Shown: piece by piece, positions 1 through 8,389 of the stretch
Numbering within the stretch: the first letter of the stretch is position 1
Layout of the letters: every line of letters begins with the position of its first letter
Assembly: GCA_003151665.1 (NCBI GenBank)
Contig: PLYD01000058.1
Location: 2,121 to 26,276, forward strand
Direction: 5' to 3'
Source of the DNA: Candidatus Dormiibacterota bacterium
GTDB taxonomy: Bacteria > Chloroflexota > Dormibacteria > Dormibacterales > Dormibacteraceae
DNA length: 24,156 nt
Notes under the pieces: model-generated
The model's input: the letters and a program-made list of their open reading frames with translations, nothing else
What the model was told of the DNA's origin: nothing
Database searches by the model: none
Position numbers and translations under genes: made by a program

Positions 1-788
1 ACGGGGGAGACCGCGCCGCCCGCGCGATCATGACCACCGACACGGTGCCCAAGACCGCCCAGCTCGAGGTCGACATTGCGGGAACCACCATCCGCGTCGG
101 AGGGATGTGCAAGGGCTCCGGGATGATCCACCCGAACATGGGCACGCTGCTCGCATACATCACCACTGACGCGAATGTCGAGTCCGGGTTGATGGCCAAA
201 CTGGTCAAGCCGATCGCGGATCGCAGCTTCAACCAGGTCACCATCGATGGCGACAGCTCCACCAATGACACTTTCCTGATGCTCGCGAACGGCGCTGCGG
301 GCAATCAGGCGATCCGAGCCGGCAGCGTCGAGGCCGAGGTCTTCGAGGCGGCGCTGCTCGAGGTCGCCCGCCAGCTGGCTCGTGCGGTCGCCAGCGATGG
401 CGAGGGCGCCAGCAAGCTGATCAGCGTGCGGGTGGTGGACGCCCTGTCGGACGCCGACGCACGAACCGCGGCGCGCGCGGTAGCCTCTTCGAGCCTCGTC
501 AAGACCGCCGTCCATGGCGGCGATCCCAACTGGGGCCGGATCGTGTGCGCGCTCGGGTACAGTGGCGCGGAGCTGGCTCTCGACAAGCTTCACCTCAGCG
601 TGGGTGGGCTGGTCGTATTCGAACGGGGCGCCGGGGTCAACGTGGACCTCTCGGCCGTGCGGCGCGCGTTCGAGCAGCCAGAGATCGAGATAGTGGCCAC
701 CCTTGGGCTGGCGGACGGCCGCGCCGAAGCCTGGGGCTGTGACCTTTCGGAGGAATACGTGCGAATTAACGCGGACTACACGACATGA
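1..788 (+). CDS. argJ: ArgJ, bifunctional glutamate N-acetyltransferase/amino-acid acetyltransferase (5' partial)
   Basis: ArgJ moves the acetyl group from N-acetylornithine to glutamate, and in bifunctional forms also acetylates glutamate from acetyl-CoA, closing the cyclic arginine pathway. The frame is open from base 3 at the window edge, so the true start lies upstream. About 261 residues are visible against roughly 400 for the family. The ATG at 30 is internal: it lies in the family motif AIMTTDTVPK. The autocleavage site is visible as KGSGMIHPNMGT, where the Thr encoded at 144-146 becomes the N-terminal nucleophile of the beta chain. The C-terminus (EEYVRINADYTT) is typical of the family. 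The stop codon overlaps the argB start by four bases (ATGA), which suggests translational coupling. The family assignment is secure. Whether the enzyme is mono- or bifunctional cannot be read from this part. Confidence 0.95.
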   Translation, partial: GGDRAARAIMTTDTVPKTAQLEVDIAGTTIRVGGMCKGSGMIHPNMGTLLAYITTDANVESGLMAKLVKPIADRSFNQVTIDGDSSTNDTFLMLANGAAGNQAIRAGSVEAEVFEAALLEVARQLARAVASDGEGASKLISVRVVDALSDADARTAARAVASSSLVKTAVHGGDPNWGRIVCALGYSGAELALDKLHLSVGGLVVFERGAGVNVDLSAVRRAFEQPEIEIVATLGLADGRAEAWGCDLSEEYVRINADYTT

Positions 789-1621
789 CGTTGACCGTCG
801 AGGAGCGCGCGAAGGTCCTGGTTGAGGCCCTGCCGTACATCAAGCGATTCCACGGCCAGATCGTGGTGGTGAAGGTCGGCGGCAACGCCATCGAGCAGGC
901 TCGGGACGAGACGTTGCTCGACATCGTGCTGCTCCGCTACGTCGGGATGCAGCCCGTGCTTGTGCACGGCGGCGGGCCCGAGATCACAGCGATGAGCGAA
1001 CGCCTCGGCATCAAGGCAACCTTCAAGAAGGGACTCCGGGTCACCGACGAAAAGACCATGGAGGTCGTGAAGATGGTGCTCACTGGGAAGGTCAGCCCGG
1101 ACATCGTGGCAAGCATCAACCGGCTCGGCGGCCAAGCGGTCGGCATGAGCGGCGAGGACGGGCCGTGCATCATCGCCGAGCCACTCAATGAAGCGATGGG
1201 CTTCGTCGGACGTGTCACCCAGGTCAACAAAGAGCCGATCACGGCGCTGCTGGGGCGGGGTTACATCCCGGTCATCGCCTCGATCGGCCTGGGTTACGAC
1301 GGCCACGCCTACAACATCAACGCTGACACCGTCGCCGCGGAACTCGCGGTCTCACTCAAGGCACACAAGCTGATCCTCCTCACCGATGTCCCTGGAGTCC
1401 TCGGTGTGGACGGCAAGGTTGTCGCAGTGCTTTCCAAGGCCGACGCCCGGCAGAGGATCGATGCCGGAGAGGTCACCGGGGGAATGATTCCCAAGCTCGA
1501 AGCCGCCCTTCGAGCGCTGGACGGTGTGCCCTTCGCCCATATCGTCGACGGCCGCACGCCACATGCCCTTCTGCTCGAGCTCTTCACCGAGGCCGGCATC
1601 GGCACGATGGTGACTCCTTAG
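785..1621 (+). CDS. argB: Acetylglutamate kinase
   Basis: ArgB phosphorylates N-acetylglutamate with ATP, the second step of arginine synthesis. The protein is 278 aa, a normal length for this amino-acid kinase family. An N-terminal segment (VVVKVGGNAI) forms the glycine-rich phosphate-binding loop, and VHGGGPEI follows as the acetylglutamate-binding loop. Near the C-terminus GGMIPKLEAA is the conserved ATP-site segment with its Lys. The ATG overlaps the argJ stop, and argD starts four bases after the argB stop. The N-terminal helix before VVVKVGG (ERAKVLVEALPYIKRFHG) is the extension linked in this family to hexameric, arginine-inhibited enzymes. Feedback inhibition is therefore plausible but inferred. 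Confidence 0.96.
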   Translation: MTLTVEERAKVLVEALPYIKRFHGQIVVVKVGGNAIEQARDETLLDIVLLRYVGMQPVLVHGGGPEITAMSERLGIKATFKKGLRVTDEKTMEVVKMVLTGKVSPDIVASINRLGGQAVGMSGEDGPCIIAEPLNEAMGFVGRVTQVNKEPITALLGRGYIPVIASIGLGYDGHAYNINADTVAAELAVSLKAHKLILLTDVPGVLGVDGKVVAVLSKADARQRIDAGEVTGGMIPKLEAALRALDGVPFAHIVDGRTPHALLLELFTEAGIGTMVTP

Positions 1622-1625
1622 GGCT

Positions 1626-2792
1626 ATGCCAAACACTCCTGAGCTCGCCGAGCAGTACCTCATGCACACCGGCCGGCGGTTGCCGGTCACGTTTGTGCGC
1701 GGCGAGGGGTGCTTGCTATACGACGAGGAAGGCAAGGAGTACCTCGACCTCGTGGCCGGTATTGCGGTCAACGTCCTGGGCCACGCGCATCCTGACATCG
1801 CCCACGCGTTGAGCGGCCAGGCGCGGACCCTGATCCACACCTCCAACCTCTACTTCACGCGCCCACAGGTCGAGCTCGCGCGACGCCTCGTCGAGCTGTC
1901 GTTTCCTTCTCGCGTCTTCCTCTGCAACTCCGGCGCAGAGGCCAACGAGGCCGCCATAAAGATTGCGCGCAAGTGGGGCACGCAAAACCGCGCTGGTGCC
2001 TTCGAGATCATCACGAGCGTCGGCTCCTTCCACGGCCGCACGCTGGCAACCGTCACCGCCGGCGGGCAGCACAAATACTCTGACCCCTTCAAGCCGCTGC
2101 CCGACGGTTTCGTGCATGTGCCGTACAACGACCTCGAGGCAATCAAGGCGGCGACCACGGACAAGACCGTCGCCGTGATGCTCGAGCCCGTGATGGGCGA
2201 GATCGGCATCATCCCCGCGGCCAAGGGCTACCTCGAAGGCGTGCGAAAGTGGTGCGACGAGAAGAACCTGCTGCTGATCCTCGACGAGGTACAGACCGGG
2301 ATTGCACGCACCGGCAAGTGGTTCGCGTACCAGCACCACGGGATCACCCCCGACGTGATGACCCTCGCGAAAGGACTCGGCGGCGGCGTCCCAATCGGCG
2401 CGTGCCTCGCATCGCCTAAGGCCGACGTTTTCGAGCCGGGCGACCACGGATCCACTTTCGGTGGCAACCCGCTGGCTTGCACCGTCGCCCTCTCAGTGCT
2501 CGCGGTGATCGAGCGCGACGGCCTCGTGGGCCACGCCGCCGAGATGGGCGAGCTGCTGAACGGAGTCCTGCAAGGGCTCGGCGCCAAAGAGGTGCGAGGA
2601 CTGGGTCTCATGCAGGCCGCCGAGTTCGCCGAGCCTCACGCCAAGGCTTTTCAGGAGCACTGCCTCGAGGCTGGGCTGATCATCAATGCGGTCGACGAGA
2701 ACTCGATCCGCCTGGTGCCGCCGCTGATCATCACTGCCGAAGAGATCGATCGGGCGCAGGGCATCATGCACAAGGTCCTCGACGTCGGGTGA
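1626..2792 (+). CDS. argD: Acetylornithine aminotransferase (PLP, class III)
   Basis: ArgD converts N-acetylglutamate semialdehyde to N-acetylornithine using glutamate as amino donor. The 388-aa length fits the family. Visible motifs are FLCNSGAEANEAAIK for cofactor phosphate binding, ILDEVQTGIARTG with the PLP-contacting Asp, and TLAKGLGGGVPIGA carrying the Schiff-base Lys at about residue 249. GSTFGGNPLACTVA is the usual substrate/phosphate segment contributed by the partner subunit. The gene sits four bases after argB, and its stop overlaps the GTG start of argR (GTGA). Members can also act on succinyl-diaminopimelate or ornithine. The operon context makes the acetylornithine role by far the most likely. 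Confidence 0.95.
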   Translation: MPNTPELAEQYLMHTGRRLPVTFVRGEGCLLYDEEGKEYLDLVAGIAVNVLGHAHPDIAHALSGQARTLIHTSNLYFTRPQVELARRLVELSFPSRVFLCNSGAEANEAAIKIARKWGTQNRAGAFEIITSVGSFHGRTLATVTAGGQHKYSDPFKPLPDGFVHVPYNDLEAIKAATTDKTVAVMLEPVMGEIGIIPAAKGYLEGVRKWCDEKNLLLILDEVQTGIARTGKWFAYQHHGITPDVMTLAKGLGGGVPIGACLASPKADVFEPGDHGSTFGGNPLACTVALSVLAVIERDGLVGHAAEMGELLNGVLQGLGAKEVRGLGLMQAAEFAEPHAKAFQEHCLEAGLIINAVDENSIRLVPPLIITAEEIDRAQGIMHKVLDVG

Positions 2793-3196
2793 CCGCGACC
2801 AAGGGACAGCGCCACCAGGCGATCCTTGCGCTCGTGAACCGCGGCGGGGTCCACACCCAGCAGGAGCTGGCTGAGGCGCTCGCGCGTCGTGGCTTGCGGG
2901 CGACGCAGGCGACCATCTCGCGCGACATTCAGGAGCTCGGCCTCGTCCGCTCTGTGAGCGGCTACCGCAGCTCCGCGTCCCTCGTCCGCGAGCTGGTGCT
3001 GTCGGTCGAGCTCGTCGAGCCGATGGCCGTGATCAGGACTCCTCCCGGCACCGCGAACCTCGTCGCGCGGCGCATCGACGAGGCCGCGCTGCCCGGCATC
3101 GCCGGCACTGTCGCGGGCGACGACACGATCATCGCGGTGCTGAGCAAGCGGGGGGCGGGCAAAGCGCTCAAAGACCTCCTGGCCCATGTCGAATAA
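2789..3196 (+). CDS. argR: Arginine repressor ArgR
   Basis: ArgR is the arginine-sensing repressor of biosynthetic arg genes. I place the start at the GTG at 2789, which overlaps the argD stop. Reading further upstream in this frame only crosses argD in another frame. The protein is 135 aa, slightly short for the family (about 150). The N-terminal winged helix spans roughly residues 1-70, with TQQELAEALARRG and the recognition segment ATQATISRDIQELGLVR. The C-terminal arginine-binding and hexamerisation domain has GTVAGDDTIIAVL, with the paired Asp at about 111-112. It overlaps argG by 11 bases. Placement inside the operon suggests autoregulation, but the operon promoter and any ARG boxes lie outside the window. 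Confidence 0.93.
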   Translation: MTATKGQRHQAILALVNRGGVHTQQELAEALARRGLRATQATISRDIQELGLVRSVSGYRSSASLVRELVLSVELVEPMAVIRTPPGTANLVARRIDEAALPGIAGTVAGDDTIIAVLSKRGAGKALKDLLAHVE

Positions 3197-4433
3197 GAAG
3201 CTCGTCCTCGCCTACTCCGGCGGTCTCGATACGTCGGTGGCGATCCGCTGGCTCAAGGACAAGGGCTGGGACGTCATTGCGTTCACCGTCGACCTCGGCG
3301 AGAAGAAGGACCTCGACGCCATCCAGGCGCGGGCGCTGAAGGTCGGCGCCTCGGCAGCCTACGTCGCCGACGGCCGCATCCCATTTCTCGAGCTGTTCGT
3401 GTGGCCCTCGCTCCAGGCCGGCGCCGTGTACGAGAAGGAGTACCCGCTGGCCACTGCGCTGGGCAGGCCCTTGATCGCGGCGATGATGGTCGAGGTCGCG
3501 CGCCGCGAAGGCGCCAGCGCGATCGCACACGGCTGCACCGGGAAGGGCAACGACCAGGTGCGCTTCGACGTCACCACCGCGGCCCTCGCGCCCGAGCTCG
3601 AGGTGGTCGCACCCGTGCGCGAGTGGGGGATGAACCGCGACGACGAGATCGAGTACGCGAACAAGCACGGCATCGAGGTGCCGGCCACCACGCGCTCCCC
3701 ATACTCCACGGACGAGAACCTGTGGGGCCGCTCCATCGAAGCCGGCGTGCTCGAGGACCCGTGGGCGGAGCCTCCGGCCGAGGTCTATTCGTGGACGCGC
3801 GACCCGCGGCAGTGTCCCGATGAGCCTGCCTACGTAGAGGTCGGCTTCAAAGAGGGTCTGCCGGTTTCGCTTGACGGCAAGGCGATCGGAGCGCTGGATC
3901 TGGTGACGGCGCTCAACAAGCTGGGGGGCGAGAACGGCGTCGGGCGCATCGACCACCTCGAGAACCGGCTCATCGGCATCAAATCGCGCGAGATTTATGA
4001 GGCGCCTGCCGCCGTGCTGCTGCTGCAGGCCCATCAGGCGCTCGAAGACATCACGCTGCCCAAGGAGGTGGCGCGTTTCAAGGACCTGGTCGCGCAGCAA
4101 TGGGCGCAGATGGTTTACGACGGACTTTGGTTCAGCCCGCTCAGGGACGCGCTCTACGCGTTCGTGGTCGAGACCCAGCGTCACGTCACCGGCGACGTAC
4201 GCCTGAAGCTGTTCAAGGGCTCTTCGCACGTGGTCGGACGCAAGAGTCCAATGCAGCTTTATCAGCTGTCATTGGCGACCTATGGCAAGGGCGACGTGTT
4301 CGATCAATCGGCCGCGGCAGGCTTCATCAAGCTGTGGGGGATGGGAGTGCGCACGTCGGCGCAGGTACAGGGCCGGCTGCCCGGGCGCGACCTGGGCAAT
4401 CTCTTGGGTGAAGTAAAACGCCTGGGAAAGTAG
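3186..4433 (+). CDS. argG: Argininosuccinate synthase
   Basis: ArgG condenses citrulline and aspartate with ATP to argininosuccinate. The 415-aa length is typical. The PP-loop of N-type ATP pyrophosphatases is visible at residues 11-17 (SGGLDTS). Further family segments are AHGCTGKGNDQVRF and SPYSTDENLWGRSIE. The start ATG lies inside the last codons of argR, an 11-base overlap. The final codons are GGA AAG followed by TAG, and the preceding G completes a GGGAAAG heptamer just before the stop. The argH reading frame is already open at this point in the -1 frame, as described under argH. Confidence 0.96.
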   Translation: MSNKKLVLAYSGGLDTSVAIRWLKDKGWDVIAFTVDLGEKKDLDAIQARALKVGASAAYVADGRIPFLELFVWPSLQAGAVYEKEYPLATALGRPLIAAMMVEVARREGASAIAHGCTGKGNDQVRFDVTTAALAPELEVVAPVREWGMNRDDEIEYANKHGIEVPATTRSPYSTDENLWGRSIEAGVLEDPWAEPPAEVYSWTRDPRQCPDEPAYVEVGFKEGLPVSLDGKAIGALDLVTALNKLGGENGVGRIDHLENRLIGIKSREIYEAPAAVLLLQAHQALEDITLPKEVARFKDLVAQQWAQMVYDGLWFSPLRDALYAFVVETQRHVTGDVRLKLFKGSSHVVGRKSPMQLYQLSLATYGKGDVFDQSAAAGFIKLWGMGVRTSAQVQGRLPGRDLGNLLGEVKRLGK

Positions 4434-5782
4434 CCGGCGGCGGCAAGCTTTGGGGCGGTCGCTTCGAGCGGCGCATTCTGCCCGAGCTCGAACGCTTCTC
4501 ATCGTCCCTCGACGCCGATTACGAGCTGTACCCCTTTGACATCGCCGGCAGCATCGCCCACGCACGAGGGCTGGCTGCCGCCCGAATCATCTCCGCCGCG
4601 CAGCTGACCGCCATCGAGCGAGGTTTGCGGCGGGTGAGCAAAGAGCTTGATGCCCGCACCTTCGATTTTCTCGACACCGATGAGGACATCCACTCTGCGA
4701 TCGAGCGGCGGCTGACGGAGATAACGCCGGCCGGTGCCGCCCTGCACGCGGGCAGGTCGCGCAATGATCAGGTCGCGCTTGACCTCCGTCTCTACTGCCG
4801 CGCCGCCGCCAGCGAGCTGACAGCGGAGATCGCTGCGGTGGTTGAAGCCCTGGGTGCGCAAGCCGACCGCCATACGGGCTGGGCGATGCCCGGTTACACG
4901 CACCTGCAGCGCGCGCAGCCGGTCACGGTGGGGCACCACCTCCTCGCCCATGCCGAGCCGCTGCTGCGCGATGCCGCGCGGGTTCGCCACGCCTATGACT
5001 CAGCAAGCGAGCTGCCTCTCGGCTCTGGCGCGTTGGCTGGAACCACCTTGCCGTTGCAGCGCAAAGTCGTGGCCAAGGAGCTCGGACTCCCTCGCCTCAC
5101 CGCCAACAGCATTGACGCGGTTGCGGATCGCGACTTTGCGCTCGATCTCGTATACGCATGCACGACCGCTGCGCTTCATCTCAGCCGGCTTGGCGAGGAC
5201 GTAGTCCTGTGGGCGAGCGCCGAGTTCGGTTTCGTCAGGCTGGCCGACGAGATCGCAACCGGATCGAGCCTGATGCCCCAGAAAAAGAACCCGGACATCG
5301 CCGAGCTCGTGAGAGGGCGATCAGGAAGGGCGATCGGTAGCCTCGTCGCGCTCGCCACTGTCTTAAAGGGTCTGCCGCTCGCCTACGATCGCGACCTCCA
5401 GGAGGATAAGCCGGCCCTGTTCGCAGCCGTCGACAACGCCCTCGACTCACTGCGGGCGGCCACCCTGCTGGTGCAGCACCTCGAGTTCGACCGGGCCCGG
5501 CTGGCGGCTGCCGCCACCGACCCGGGTCTGCTCGCCACCGACGTCGCCGAGGCGCTGGTCCGATCGGGCAAACCCTTCCGAAAGGCCCACCAGGAGGTCG
5601 GCCGGCAGGTGCGGGGCGGAACCATGAAGGCGCCCTGGAACGCTGAAACTTCACTGCTGAAAAGGGACCTCGTCGGAGCTCCTCACCCGCGACGCGTGGC
5701 CGCGCGTGCAGTCGAGGTGCGCCACCAGGCGGCGGCGCTGCTGGGATGGAGCCAGGCGCACCCGCCCCCTCTCCCGCGTTAA
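4418..5782 (+). CDS. argH: Argininosuccinate lyase (start codon uncertain)
   Basis: ArgH splits argininosuccinate into arginine and fumarate, the last step of the pathway. From the conserved N-terminal KLWGGRF (codon at 4445) to the stop there are about 445 residues, normal for the fumarase/aspartase superfamily. The signature loop SSLMPQKKNP with the catalytic Ser is clear, as is the segment HAGRSRNDQVA. The frame opens at 4412, but no ATG, GTG or TTG occurs before KLWGGRF. The first ordinary start is the TTG at 4625, which would remove about 60 conserved residues. I list the start as the ACG at 4418, which has a GGTGA Shine-Dalgarno-like stretch at 4407-4411. A -1 frameshift from argG at 4424-4430 is the main alternative, and a sequencing error is possible. 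The function is certain; the start is not. Confidence 0.9.
   Translation, partial: TPGKVAGGGKLWGGRFERRILPELERFSSSLDADYELYPFDIAGSIAHARGLAAARIISAAQLTAIERGLRRVSKELDARTFDFLDTDEDIHSAIERRLTEITPAGAALHAGRSRNDQVALDLRLYCRAAASELTAEIAAVVEALGAQADRHTGWAMPGYTHLQRAQPVTVGHHLLAHAEPLLRDAARVRHAYDSASELPLGSGALAGTTLPLQRKVVAKELGLPRLTANSIDAVADRDFALDLVYACTTAALHLSRLGEDVVLWASAEFGFVRLADEIATGSSLMPQKKNPDIAELVRGRSGRAIGSLVALATVLKGLPLAYDRDLQEDKPALFAAVDNALDSLRAATLLVQHLEFDRARLAAAATDPGLLATDVAEALVRSGKPFRKAHQEVGRQVRGGTMKAPWNAETSLLKRDLVGAPHPRRVAARAVEVRHQAAALLGWSQAHPPPLPR
4424..4430 (+). promoter_or_regulatory. Candidate -1 ribosomal slippery heptamer G GGA AAG
   Basis: The bases read G GGA AAG in the argG frame and are followed at once by the TAG stop. 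This fits the X XXY YYZ pattern, and the same heptamer is known from the phage lambda G-GT frameshift. Slipping back one base continues through GTA GCC GGC GGC GGC into the argH N-terminus KLWGGRF. What is seen is the heptamer, its frame and the lack of an argH start. That frameshifting occurs is inference. Confidence 0.35.
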
Positions 5783-5788
5783 CTCCCC

Positions 5789-5794
5789 TAGAGT
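5789..5794 (+). promoter_or_regulatory. Candidate -10 element (TAGAGT) for coaX
   Basis: TAGAGT fits the TANNNT -10 pattern and ends seven bases before the coaX ATG, with no clear Shine-Dalgarno between. That spacing would give a leaderless message. No good -35 is visible, so this could be chance in a short intergenic gap. Confidence 0.35.
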
Positions 5795-5801
5795 CCTCCT
5801 G

Positions 5802-6575
5802 ATGCTGCTCGCCGTGGACGTCGGCAATACGAACGTGACGCTTGCCCTGTTCGACGGCGAGCGGCTGGTCGCCGACTGGAGGATCACCTCCCATCACGAG
5901 CGCACCGCCGACGAGCTCGCCGTAGAGCTCGGCCAGCTCTTTCACCTGCGAGATCTCGACATGGCGGTGGTCGATGGCGTCGTGATCGCCAGCGTCGTCC
6001 CCAATCTCAACCCAGCCTTGATCGAGGTGTCCAGGCGCTACTTGAAATGCGATCCAGTGATGGTGGGGCCCGGCACCAAGACGAGCGTGAAGGTGAGGTA
6101 TGACAACCCGAAGGACGTGGGTGCGGACCGGATCGCCAACGCCCTTGCCGCCTTTACCAAGCATGGCGGGCCGATCATCGTCATCGACTTCGGCACCGCA
6201 GTCACCTACGACGCCATCAACGCCCAGGGCGACTACCTGGGCGGGGCGATCGCCCCCGGAGTCGAGATCTCCCTCGATGCCTTGGTTTCGCAAACCGCGA
6301 TGCTCCGGCGCGTGGAGGCAGTGGCCCCAGACTCAGTGATCGGACGCAACACGGTCGCTTCGATCCAGTCGGGCCTCGTCTGGGGGTTCGTATCCCAGGT
6401 CGAGGGAATGGTCCAGCGCATGACGGCTGAGCTGGGGGGTTCGGCCAAGGTGATTGCGACAGGGGGCCAGGCGGCGCTCGTCGCCGGGCTGACCCCGGTT
6501 ATCGAAAGCATCGACCCACTCCTTACTCTTGAGGGCTTGCGGCTCATTTACCTCCAGAACTCCGACGGGCGATGA
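5802..6575 (+). CDS. coaX: Type III pantothenate kinase
   Basis: CoaX phosphorylates pantothenate in the first step of coenzyme A synthesis and is the feedback-insensitive, monovalent-cation-requiring type. I choose the ATG at 5802, which gives 257 aa and begins MLLAVDVGNTNVTLALF. That is the ASKHA-fold phosphate-binding segment with the conserved Asp. Upstream in-frame codons are argH sequence in another frame. Other family marks are GADRIANALAAF, which carries the catalytic Asp, IVIDFGTAVTYD as the second nucleotide-binding loop, and GGAIAPGVEIS. The gene follows argH by 19 bases. Its stop overlaps the next gene by four bases, so it is probably co-translated with the HD-GYP gene. Confidence 0.95.
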   Translation: MLLAVDVGNTNVTLALFDGERLVADWRITSHHERTADELAVELGQLFHLRDLDMAVVDGVVIASVVPNLNPALIEVSRRYLKCDPVMVGPGTKTSVKVRYDNPKDVGADRIANALAAFTKHGGPIIVIDFGTAVTYDAINAQGDYLGGAIAPGVEISLDALVSQTAMLRRVEAVAPDSVIGRNTVASIQSGLVWGFVSQVEGMVQRMTAELGGSAKVIATGGQAALVAGLTPVIESIDPLLTLEGLRLIYLQNSDGR

Positions 6576-8389
6576 TGGATGCGGTGAAGGCGGCGCCTGC
6601 AGTCCACGTCTACCTCGCGCCCGGCCTCGATAACGCCAGCTTCGTCTCCGTGCTCGCCGAGATAGGGCTCGCGGGCGAGCCCCTCGGCAACCCGGATTCG
6701 GTGATCAGCCCGGCCGTGATCGTTCTGGCCCCAGGCGAGGCTGCGCCGGAAGGATTCGAAGCGAGTGTCGTACGGCCACCGGCGGATGCGTCGCCGGCGG
6801 CGCTGCGCGAGCTCCTTCGCGTGGCGCTCCGGGAAGCCGTCGTGCACCGGCAGTTCAGGGAGCTCAACCAAATCGGGATCAAGCTCTCTGCCGAAAGAGA
6901 CATCGAGAAGCTCCAGCAGTTCATCCTCACGACGCTGCGCCAGCTGACCAACGCCGACGGCGCAAGCCTATGGGAGAAGGAGAAGACGGTCGGTGACGAC
7001 GGTCAGCAGAAGCTCGCCCTCCGCGCGAGCCAGAACGCTTCCATCGACCAGAACACCTACCAGGCGTTCAAGGTTCCGGTCGACGAGAAGAGCATGGTCG
7101 GCTACACAGTCACGAATGACATGAGCCAGATCTACGACGACGCCTACGACCCCCCGCCCGGCAAACCGAAGGGGGGAAAGGGATTCGACGCGCAGTACGG
7201 CTACCGGACGAAGTCGATGCTCACGGTTCCGATGCGCGACCACAGAAACGAGGTGGTCGGTGCGGTCCAGCTGATCAACGCCAAGCGCAGCTTCGAGACC
7301 AAGCTGACCGTCGCCAACGTTCCGGATGAGGTGGTCAGCTTCAGGCGGGAGGACCTGGAGATGATCGAGTCCATCGCCAGCCAGGCCGCGGTCGCGATCG
7401 ACAGACAGACCCAGTTAGACCTGAACCAAGCCGCCTTTGACGGATTCGTGAAGGCCAGCGTCGCAGCAATCGAGCTGCGCGACCCGGCCACCCGCGGCCA
7501 CTCGCAAAACGTCGAGAAGCTCACTATCGCCCTCGCGCTCGCCGTCACGGACATCGCGGTCGGCAAGTACAAGGACATGCGCCTGAACGAGGACCAGTTG
7601 AAGGAGCTGCACTACGCATCCTTGCTTCACGACTTCGGCAAGGTCGGCGTGCGGGAGCGCATCCTGATCAAGGCGAGGAAGCTGTTCCCGTACCAGCTAG
7701 AGTGGATCCAGTCGCGATTCGAGTCCATCGAGCGCTCGGTGCAGGTCAAATACGCGACCGAGAAACTTGATGCCATGCGGCGTGGGCAGGCGAGTCCAGC
7801 CGTCCTGGCAGACATCGATCAGCGGCTCGACGAAGAGCTTGCGCAGTTCGCCAACTGGGTCCAGGGCATCGTTGCTGCCAACGAGCCGAGCGTCCTGCCG
7901 GAGGACAAGGCCTCCATGCTCGAGGTCCTGTCCGAGCAGACCTACGTTGACATGGCGGGCGTCGAGCACACGATGCTCGACCCGCAGGAATTCCGCTTCC
8001 TGAGCATCCGCAAGGGCACGCTGGACGACGAGGAGCGCCGCGAGATCGAGTCCCACGTTACTCACAGCTGGGAATTCCTGAGCGAGATCAAGTGGCCGCC
8101 CCTGATGACGAACATTCCGGCGATCGCGTACGGGCACCACGAGAAGCTCGACGGTTCGGGTTACCCCCGCGGCCTGCGCGGGGATGACATTCCGCCCCAG
8201 GTCCGAATGATGACGATCTCGGACATTTATGACGCCCTGACCGCGCATGACCGCCAGTACAAGGCCGCTGTGCCCGTAACGAAAGCGCTCGACATCCTCA
8301 CGAACGAGGCGGGGGAGGGCAAGCTCGACCGCGACCTGCTCGACATCTTCATCACCAAGCGTGTCTACGACGTGACGGCGAAGGGATGA
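6572..8389 (+). CDS. GAF domain / HD-GYP domain phosphohydrolase
   Basis: This is a 605-aa signalling protein, probably a cyclic-dinucleotide phosphodiesterase. Residues 1-95 look like a degenerate receiver-like domain. A GAF domain covers about 97-285, ending in the helix EDLEMIESIASQAAVAIDRQ. The HD-GYP part follows, with a metal-binding LLHDFGK (H353, D354) and the hallmark HHEKLDGSGYP (H522 to P532) in GHHEKLDGSGYPRGL. The gap between HD and GYP motifs is about 169 residues, while classical HD-GYP domains have roughly 60-70. About 100 residues of charged, helical sequence are therefore inserted. Both ends overlap the neighbours by four bases (ATGA). HD-GYP proteins hydrolyse c-di-GMP or related molecules. 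The actual substrate here is unknown, and the GAF ligand cannot be read from the sequence. Confidence 0.88.
   Translation: MMDAVKAAPAVHVYLAPGLDNASFVSVLAEIGLAGEPLGNPDSVISPAVIVLAPGEAAPEGFEASVVRPPADASPAALRELLRVALREAVVHRQFRELNQIGIKLSAERDIEKLQQFILTTLRQLTNADGASLWEKEKTVGDDGQQKLALRASQNASIDQNTYQAFKVPVDEKSMVGYTVTNDMSQIYDDAYDPPPGKPKGGKGFDAQYGYRTKSMLTVPMRDHRNEVVGAVQLINAKRSFETKLTVANVPDEVVSFRREDLEMIESIASQAAVAIDRQTQLDLNQAAFDGFVKASVAAIELRDPATRGHSQNVEKLTIALALAVTDIAVGKYKDMRLNEDQLKELHYASLLHDFGKVGVRERILIKARKLFPYQLEWIQSRFESIERSVQVKYATEKLDAMRRGQASPAVLADIDQRLDEELAQFANWVQGIVAANEPSVLPEDKASMLEVLSEQTYVDMAGVEHTMLDPQEFRFLSIRKGTLDDEERREIESHVTHSWEFLSEIKWPPLMTNIPAIAYGHHEKLDGSGYPRGLRGDDIPPQVRMMTISDIYDALTAHDRQYKAAVPVTKALDILTNEAGEGKLDRDLLDIFITKRVYDVTAKG

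Noticed and set aside
776..1306. Long minus-strand frame opposite argB (and similar long frames opposite argD, argG, argH and lysS)
   Set aside because: These mirror GC-rich coding genes. Their translations are Arg/Ala/His-rich with no family motifs, while the + strand frames are clear enzymes.
4625..4627. TTG at 4625 as the argH start
   Set aside because: It would remove about 60 residues, including KLWGGRF and the segment DADYELYPFDIAGSIAHA, which are conserved in the lyase family.
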